This document shows positions 15,174 to 19,262 of a DNA stretch of 19,262 nt, piece after piece. This stretch comes from Bacteroidales bacterium. GTDB taxonomy: Bacteria; Bacteroidota; Bacteroidia; Bacteroidales; Muribaculaceae. Position numbers and translations under genes: made by a program. The notes under the pieces were generated by a model. That model was not told the origin of the DNA and searched no databases. It saw only the letters and a program-made list of their open reading frames with translations. The DNA lies in the NCBI GenBank assembly GCA_004552485.1, contig SFOH01000039.1, positions 1-19,262 on the forward strand, given 5' to 3'. Every line of letters starts with the position of its first letter. Positions within the stretch are counted from its first letter, which is position 1.

Positions 15174-16868
15174 TCAGGGTTTGGGGATGGCCATGATGGC
15201 CGCGTCGAAGTCCTGCTTGTCGACGAGGGCGCGGCTCTTGAGGCGCGTCTTGTAGACATAGACTGTGTTGACCGAGAGGCTGAGGTAGTCGGCGACTTCG
15301 GCGGGGTTTTCGACGCCGAGGCGCATGAGGGCATAGATGCGCACGTCGGTGGGCAGTTCGCACTCGCTGCCAAGGGCGATGCGGTGCTCGGGCGGGAAGA
15401 GTTTGTTGAACTCGTCGATGAAATTGGGGAAGAGTTTGAGGAAGGCCGCGTCGAAGACGTCGAACATGCGCTCGCGCTCGCGGCGAACGCCCATCTGCGC
15501 CAGCAGCTGCTGCGCCTCGTCGTACTTGCCGGCCTTCAGCTTGATGACGGCCTTCTTGGAGGTGCGTTCCACCAAGGTCACGAACTCCTGGTTGTTGCGG
15601 TTGCCGATGAGGGTCTCCACGATGTAACGGTCCTTGATTTCCTCGGACTCCTTGAGCGAGGCGTTGACGGCCGAGAGCTGGTCGTAGGCAGTGCGCAGCG
15701 CGTCGGATTGCTCGCTGATTTTGCGGTTGCTGTCGGCGAGCAGACCCGTGCGCTTCCTCAGTTTAAGGAACAGAAGTAGGATGAGCGCTAAAAGCAACAG
15801 CGTAACGGCCACGGTGACAGCTAATTGCGTGCGCTGCGAGTCGACGCGGTTGTAGCGCGTCTGCTCGATGACGGGCAGGATGGTGCCGATTTCGATGATG
15901 CGCAGATTCGAGTGGAAACGCTGCGCATCGGCCAGGGCATGGCGGATGTAGCGGTCGGCGCGCTCGTGGTCGCCGGACGCCTGCATGCGCCCGGCGAGGT
16001 CTTTGGCGGCCGTGGTCTCGTGGGTGGAGGTGCGCACGTCGGCGAGGGCCGACATGGCGTATTGCCAAACAGCCTCGAGAGTGTCGCCAAGGATGAGGGC
16101 GTTGGTGCCGGCAACGGAGTGGTTGATGGCCTGCTGATGGAGCGTAAGATTCTTGGTGTCAAGCAGATGTGTGCGTCCGCCGTAGATGGTCATGGGGTCG
16201 TCCGAGGCATCGAGGCGTGCATCCTCATACTCATAGCTGCCCGGCTCGGCCAGGTGGAGAATCTCGTTGCCGATGTCGCGTTTGAGGCCGCGGTAGATGT
16301 TCGAGAGAACGGTGTCGGCATCGGTGTACGAGGCCAATTGGCCATAGTAGCGGGCGAGTGTCGACAGAAAAGTCATGCGGTCGGGGACGGAAAGCGTGGC
16401 GCTGTCCACGAGGGCGCACTCCTCGCTGGCCTCCTTGTAGAAGCCGGCGGTCACGAAAACGTCCATCAGGGCCGTGTGCGCCAGCGATGAGTCTTCGGGC
16501 GTCACCGCCATCTCGAGCATACGCAGGGCATAGGTACGCGACGAGTCGTACTGGTATGTGCGGTATTCTTCATAGATGTCGCGGGCCAGGTCAAAGCGGA
16601 TGCTTGGATTCTTCGCCGACGCCAGCGAGCCGCGCAGCGTGCGTATACGCCCCTCGCGCTCAGCCACATAGCCCTCAGATTTCTCGAGCTCGCTGTCCAA
16701 CACGTTCAGCACCGAGTCGACATTGCGGCCCTGCGCCAGCGTCACGCGCCGCGCATATCCGGCATGATCGCTGCGGCCGCATCCGCCCGCGACGAACGCC
16801 GCAACCACCGCAACCACAACGGCCACCGCCGTCACCACATTATATAATAGCTTGCTCTTATGCCTCAT
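15174..16868 (-). CDS. Membrane-anchored HTH regulator (TPR-like sensor, DUF6377-type), likely PUL regulator
   Basis: A 564-residue protein from the ATG at 16868; a GTG at 16886 could add six residues. An N-terminal hydrophobic segment ends in AGGC, either a lipobox or an uncleaved anchor. A long helical, TPR-like region (about 40-340) is followed by a transmembrane helix (about 348-370, LAVTVAVTLLLLALILLLF), a coiled coil (about 380-412) and a cytoplasmic domain with EIKDRYIVETLIGN. The C-terminal HTH (about 512-548; VENPAEVADYLSLSVNTVYVYKTRLKSRA) resembles LuxR/GerE-type DNA-binding helices. I recognise the plan as the DUF6377-type family common beside Bacteroidales PULs. It probably senses a sugar signal in the periplasm and switches on the susC promoter immediately downstream. 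No histidine kinase or receiver domain is visible. It has its own promoter and terminator. The family call is from memory; the target is inferred from position. Confidence 0.8.
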   Translation of the reverse strand: MRHKSKLLYNVVTAVAVVVAVVAAFVAGGCGRSDHAGYARRVTLAQGRNVDSVLNVLDSELEKSEGYVAEREGRIRTLRGSLASAKNPSIRFDLARDIYEEYRTYQYDSSRTYALRMLEMAVTPEDSSLAHTALMDVFVTAGFYKEASEECALVDSATLSVPDRMTFLSTLARYYGQLASYTDADTVLSNIYRGLKRDIGNEILHLAEPGSYEYEDARLDASDDPMTIYGGRTHLLDTKNLTLHQQAINHSVAGTNALILGDTLEAVWQYAMSALADVRTSTHETTAAKDLAGRMQASGDHERADRYIRHALADAQRFHSNLRIIEIGTILPVIEQTRYNRVDSQRTQLAVTVAVTLLLLALILLLFLKLRKRTGLLADSNRKISEQSDALRTAYDQLSAVNASLKESEEIKDRYIVETLIGNRNNQEFVTLVERTSKKAVIKLKAGKYDEAQQLLAQMGVRRERERMFDVFDAAFLKLFPNFIDEFNKLFPPEHRIALGSECELPTDVRIYALMRLGVENPAEVADYLSLSVNTVYVYKTRLKSRALVDKQDFDAAIMAIPKP

Positions 16869-16914
16869 TCGGGTTTCATGCCACACTCTGGCCCAGCTGA
16901 TTGGTTCTCGCCGA

Positions 16915-16946
16915 CAAAGTTATGAAATTTCTCCCTTTGCTGCAAG
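16915..16946 (-). promoter_or_regulatory. Promoter of the HTH regulator gene
   Basis: On the minus strand CTTG (16946-16943) is followed by 20 bases and TAACTTTG (16922-16915), a full -7 match (TAnnTTTG). The start would fall about 40 bases before the ATG at 16868. The -33 tetramer and the spacing are identical to those of the susC promoter. Confidence 0.65.
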
Positions 16947-17099
16947 CCCCTCCCCTCCAATCCTCACCAATATTCTGCTTCAGCCGCGTGCGCAAAGCCC
17001 TCCGTACCCGCAAACATTATGGGGGCGGGGGTGTTGTATATATGACTATCAGAAATTGAACGACAAAGATTATACATCTATAAGACAGGAAGTTAAGAT

Positions 17100-18007
17100 A
17101 TGGCACACTCTGAGCATTTTCATCACGGACATGGGGGCGAGGCGCCGGTCGTTTCGCTGAACGCGGCCTTCATCACGGGCATCGCGCTGAACGCGGCATA
17201 CGTGGTGGTGGAAGCCGTTTTCGGCATCGTCTACAATTCAATGGGGCTGCTGTGCGACGCCGACCACAATCTCTCGGACGTAGCCTCGCTCGTGATCGCC
17301 ATGGTGGCCTTCAAGCTGATGTCGCACAAACCGGACATCCGCCATACCTACGGCTACAAGAAATTCTCGGTTCAGGCCTCGCTTTTCAACGCGCTTCTTC
17401 TATATGTGGCCGTGGGCATCATCCTGGTTGAATCGGTGCGCAAGCTGATGCACCCGGCGGCCGTGGACGGCGATGCGATAGCCTGGGTTGCCGCCGCGGG
17501 TGTCGTCGTCAACGGCGTGACGGCGTGGCTGTTCATGAAAGACAAGAAACGCGACCTGAATGTGAAAGGCGCGTTCATGCACATGGCCGCCGACACACTG
17601 GTGTCCGTGGGCGTTGTCGTCTCCGGCATTGTCATACACTTCACGGGGTGGTACATCATCGACCCGATTATCGGCTCATCATCGCGTGGACGTCGCGAAG
17701 CCTGCTCACAGAGAGCGTGCGCATGTCGATAGACGCTGTCCCTGAGACAGTTGACATGGTGGGACTGGAGAAAGCGCTGGCGTCCGTCGACGGCGTGAAG
17801 TCAATCCACCACCTGCATGTATGGGCGCTTTCGACCACGGAGAACGCGCTGTCCGTTCACGCCGTCATCACCGACGTATCCCGGCTGAACAGCACCATCG
17901 CCGCGCTCAAAACCACCGCGCGCAGCTATGGCATCACCCACTCCACCATCGAAGCCGAAACCGGCACCCCACCCTGCGACAACCACTCCATCCTCTCCGC
18001 CGACTAA
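17100..18007 (+). pseudogene. Zinc-type cation diffusion facilitator (CDF) transporter, frameshifted
   Basis: Two reading frames together make one CDF efflux transporter of about 300 residues, the normal length. Frame 1 (17100 to about 17675) has a His-rich start (HSEHFHHGHGG), transmembrane helices 1-5 and the two metal-site motifs H56-NLS-D60 (TM2) and H161-MAA-D165 (TM5). The HxxxD/HxxxD pair is that of zinc-selective exporters. At GGC (17673-17675), within TM6 after IDPIIG, the frame breaks. The rest (LLTESVRMSIDAVPETVD, then the cytoplasmic domain with VDGVKSIHHLHVWALS) continues in the +2 frame to TAA at 18005-18007. A missing base, or about 13 bases because TM6 also looks some four residues short, would explain it. 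Read literally, frame 1 stops at 17732 after 210 residues and loses the cytoplasmic domain. It could be a true mutation or an assembly error. An AGGA lies about 9 bases before the ATG. Confidence 0.8.
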
Positions 18008-18012
18008 CCCCA

Positions 18013-18037
18013 CCCTCCACGTGGCCTGCGTGGAAGG
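18013..18037. terminator. Stem-loop between convergent genes (possible terminator)
   Basis: CCCTCCACG (18013-18021) pairs with CGTGGAAGG (18029-18037) with one mismatch (a G-T pair on the minus strand) around a 7-base loop. It lies just after the CDF stop codon and about 20 bases past the stop of the convergent lipoprotein gene. No T-run follows on either strand, so the terminator role is tentative. Confidence 0.35.
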
Positions 18038-18058
18038 ATGAAGTTTAGCGAAAAAGGG

Positions 18059-18487
18059 TTAGCGGCCGGCTTGTTTGAAGGTAAAAGAAGAGAATGTATC
18101 GCCGGCTGTAGGCGTGACTACGACTTGACGCGCGCTGTCTGCGTCATTGGGCAAAATCACGACGGTCATCACATTCTCTTTCACGTCAACGCGGCTCATT
18201 TGTCCGACAATGCTATGAAAATTGCCTTCCTCGGGGATCACGTATTGCTCACCTTCAAGCGCACCGGCCATCCAAACGCGACTGTAGTTGGTACACATGA
18301 ACTGATAGGTGCCTCCTTCAGCCGGGACTGAGATGTCATGCGTCTTTTTGATATTCACATTTGCATCAGTTTCCCATTCCATTGGATCCCAAGCCCCTAC
18401 CAAGTCTGAATGATCATCGCAGGCGCTCAGCCCTGCCATGGTAAGGAGAACCATGAGCAAAATTCCGAAATAAACTCTTGTCTTCAT
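18059..18487 (-). CDS. Small BACON-like lipoprotein
   Basis: The product is 142 residues from the ATG at 18487. The in-frame ATG at 18556 is rejected because it lies upstream of the leader and inside the promoter region. The leader ends in a lipobox (GLSAC, Cys23), followed by an acidic stretch (DDHSD) typical of surface-exposed Bacteroidota lipoproteins. The remaining 115 residues look like one BACON-type immunoglobulin-like domain: a VPAEGGTYQFMCTN strand pair, a central W, a VVVTPTAG turn and a final SFTFKQAG strand. BACON domains occur in many Bacteroidota surface proteins, some carbohydrate-related; no specific function can be given. The gene is clearly lower in GC than the PUL, with many codons ending in A or T. 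It is convergent with the CDF gene and next to an IS-type transposase gene. Confidence 0.75.
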   Translation of the reverse strand: MKTRVYFGILLMVLLTMAGLSACDDHSDLVGAWDPMEWETDANVNIKKTHDISVPAEGGTYQFMCTNYSRVWMAGALEGEQYVIPEEGNFHSIVGQMSRVDVKENVMTVVILPNDADSARQVVVTPTAGDTFSSFTFKQAGR

Positions 18488-18557
18488 ATTCGTAGATTTT
18501 TTTTGATTGTTCGTTATAATTTCCACTGCACCGGAAAGAGAGACCTCTATCCGCACG

Positions 18558-18565
18558 CAAAGTTA
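18558..18565 (-). promoter_or_regulatory. -7 box of the BACON-like lipoprotein gene
   Basis: TAACTTTG on the minus strand matches the Bacteroidota -7 consensus exactly and lies about 70 bases before the ATG at 18487. No TTG-type -33 box is found 19-21 bases further upstream. The upstream half may be degenerate or may have been replaced when the neighbouring mobile element arrived. Confidence 0.45.
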
Positions 18566-18583
18566 GAAAAAAAATCCGAATTA

Positions 18584-18615
18584 TTTGCATAATCGAAGGA
18601 AAAGTTGTACCTTTG
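18584..18615 (+). promoter_or_regulatory. Promoter of the transposase gene
   Basis: TTTG (18584-18587), 20 bases, then TACCTTTG (18608-18615): a complete match to the Bacteroidota consensus in both boxes and spacing. It ends only 8 bases before the ATG, so the mRNA leader would be almost absent. Confidence 0.7.
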
Positions 18616-18623
18616 CCTCCGAT

Positions 18624-19262
18624 ATGCACTTCATGTCTCAGCCAAGATACAACCCGAGGACTCAGCGAGATGACTGGTACTACCGCATCAAGGAGTCTTT
18701 CCGTGACCTGACAGGCCGCGTGAGGAGCCGTATCATGCTGAACGTGGGCTTCATCGATGAGCCGCACCGCCCGGAGGACATCCGCGACATCGGCAAGTGT
18801 CTGACCTACCTGCACGAACACCATGGACAGGAAGAGCTCTTCGGCAGTCCTCTGTCACGCTACAACGAGTTCGTGCAGCGCAAGGCACGGGAGTTCTGGC
18901 ATGAAATGGTCAACAACGGCAGCATAGACGCAGTGAAGGCCTCCATGGAAGAGTCACGGGAGAAGGCAGGACGCCTCGTTGACGTGAATACCATCCAGCA
19001 TACCGATGCCCGTGAGATCGGTGCCGAGTGGGTATGCCTTCAGGCAATACGCGAGCTTGAGATAGATAAATTCCTCAGGAACGAGGGATGGAGCGAGATA
19101 CAAATAAACACCACGCTGGCACATCTCATCACCCGCACCATCTACTCGCCCTCGGAACTGAAATCCATGCGCATCATGGACGAGAACTCGGCAGTATGCG
19201 AGCTCATCAGCGGCAATCAGGAATGGCGTCCCGGATTCCATTCCATATATAAGGTGGCTCCG
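18624..19262 (+). CDS. IS1634/IS4-type transposase N-terminus (partial)
   Basis: An open frame of 213 codons runs from the ATG at 18624 through the last base of the window without a stop. The start (WYYRIKESFRDLTGRVRSRIMLNVGF) is the beta-rich N-terminal pattern of IS1634-type transposases of the IS4 superfamily. In these, a YYRLVESYR..G....R.ILNVG motif precedes a helical region and then the DDE catalytic domain. The helical region is present here (AREFWHEMV, REIGAEWVCLQAIRELEIDKFL, LAHLITRTIYSPSELKSMRIMDE), but the DDE residues should come later and are outside the window. It is transcribed away from the BACON-like gene from its own promoter. The family is by recollection of conserved blocks; whether the full gene is intact is unknown. 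Confidence 0.75.
   Translation, partial: MHFMSQPRYNPRTQRDDWYYRIKESFRDLTGRVRSRIMLNVGFIDEPHRPEDIRDIGKCLTYLHEHHGQEELFGSPLSRYNEFVQRKAREFWHEMVNNGSIDAVKASMEESREKAGRLVDVNTIQHTDAREIGAEWVCLQAIRELEIDKFLRNEGWSEIQINTTLAHLITRTIYSPSELKSMRIMDENSAVCELISGNQEWRPGFHSIYKVAP

Larger units (their letters stand above)
18584..19262 (+). mobile_element. Left part of an IS1634/IS4-type insertion sequence (partial)
   Basis: The window ends inside an element recognised by its transposase gene. The left terminal inverted repeat cannot be identified because the right end is outside the window; the boundary given is simply the promoter start and could lie some tens of bases either way. No target-site duplication can be checked. 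Confidence 0.5.

Noticed and set aside
17000..17099. A promoter for the CDF gene on the + strand
   Set aside because: Several TATA-like strings occur (TATATATG, TATACATC), but none has the TTTG half of the -7 box with a matching -33 at the right distance.
18488..18556. An upstream ATG extending the BACON-like lipoprotein by 23 residues
   Set aside because: The extension lies before a complete leader and immediately after the -7 box, so it would fall in the mRNA leader; the ATG at 18487 is standard.

Overview
The window looks like chromosomal DNA from a Bacteroidota, most likely a GC-rich gut Bacteroidales (Muribaculaceae-like; this is inference, as no rRNA is present). The evidence is a complete SusC/SusD pair with SusE/SusF-type binding proteins, Bacteroidota promoters (-33 TTG / -7 TAnnTTTG) ahead of several genes, acidic lipoprotein N-termini, and T9SS-type C-terminal sorting domains. 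There are no tRNA, rRNA or CRISPR features.

Layout. (a) 1-253, minus strand: the N-terminus of a lipoprotein cut by the window edge, with a good promoter at 280-310. (b) 532-14926, minus strand: one polysaccharide utilization locus (PUL) of eight tightly spaced genes. In transcription order these are susC, susD, a four-module SusE/F-like lipoprotein, a three-module SusE/F-like secreted protein with a sorting domain, a GH27-like hydrolase fused to three SusE/F-like modules plus a sorting domain, a second GH27-like hydrolase, a small CBM35/CBM6-like lipoprotein, and a SusB-type GH97. A promoter lies at 15005-15036 and a stem-loop beyond the last gene at 459-498. (c) 15174-16868, minus strand: a membrane-anchored HTH regulator with its own promoter and a convincing terminator, placed directly upstream of susC. 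(d) 17100-18007, plus strand: a zinc-type CDF transporter gene broken by a frameshift. (e) 18059-18487, minus strand: a small BACON-like lipoprotein gene of lower GC. (f) 18584-19262, plus strand: the start of an IS1634/IS4-type transposase gene running off the window.

How the PUL could work. SusD and the SusE/F-like lipoprotein would hold a glycan at the cell surface. The SusE/F-GH27 fusion and the secreted SusE/F protein would act outside the cell, probably after T9SS export. SusC would import oligosaccharides, and the second GH27-like enzyme and the GH97 would finish them, most likely in the periplasm. The GH97 keeps all three catalytic glutamates of the inverting alpha-glucosidase SusB. 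The locus has no GH13, GH31 or GH66 enzyme. An alpha-glucan or alpha-linked oligosaccharide is therefore plausible, with the GH27-like pair replacing the usual endo-acting amylase or dextranase, but the substrate is not proven by sequence.

The most unusual items are the GH27-SusE/F fusion, the reuse of two SusE/F module types in different orders across three adjacent proteins, the possible splitting of a CBM35-like domain between neighbouring genes, and the damaged CDF transporter gene.
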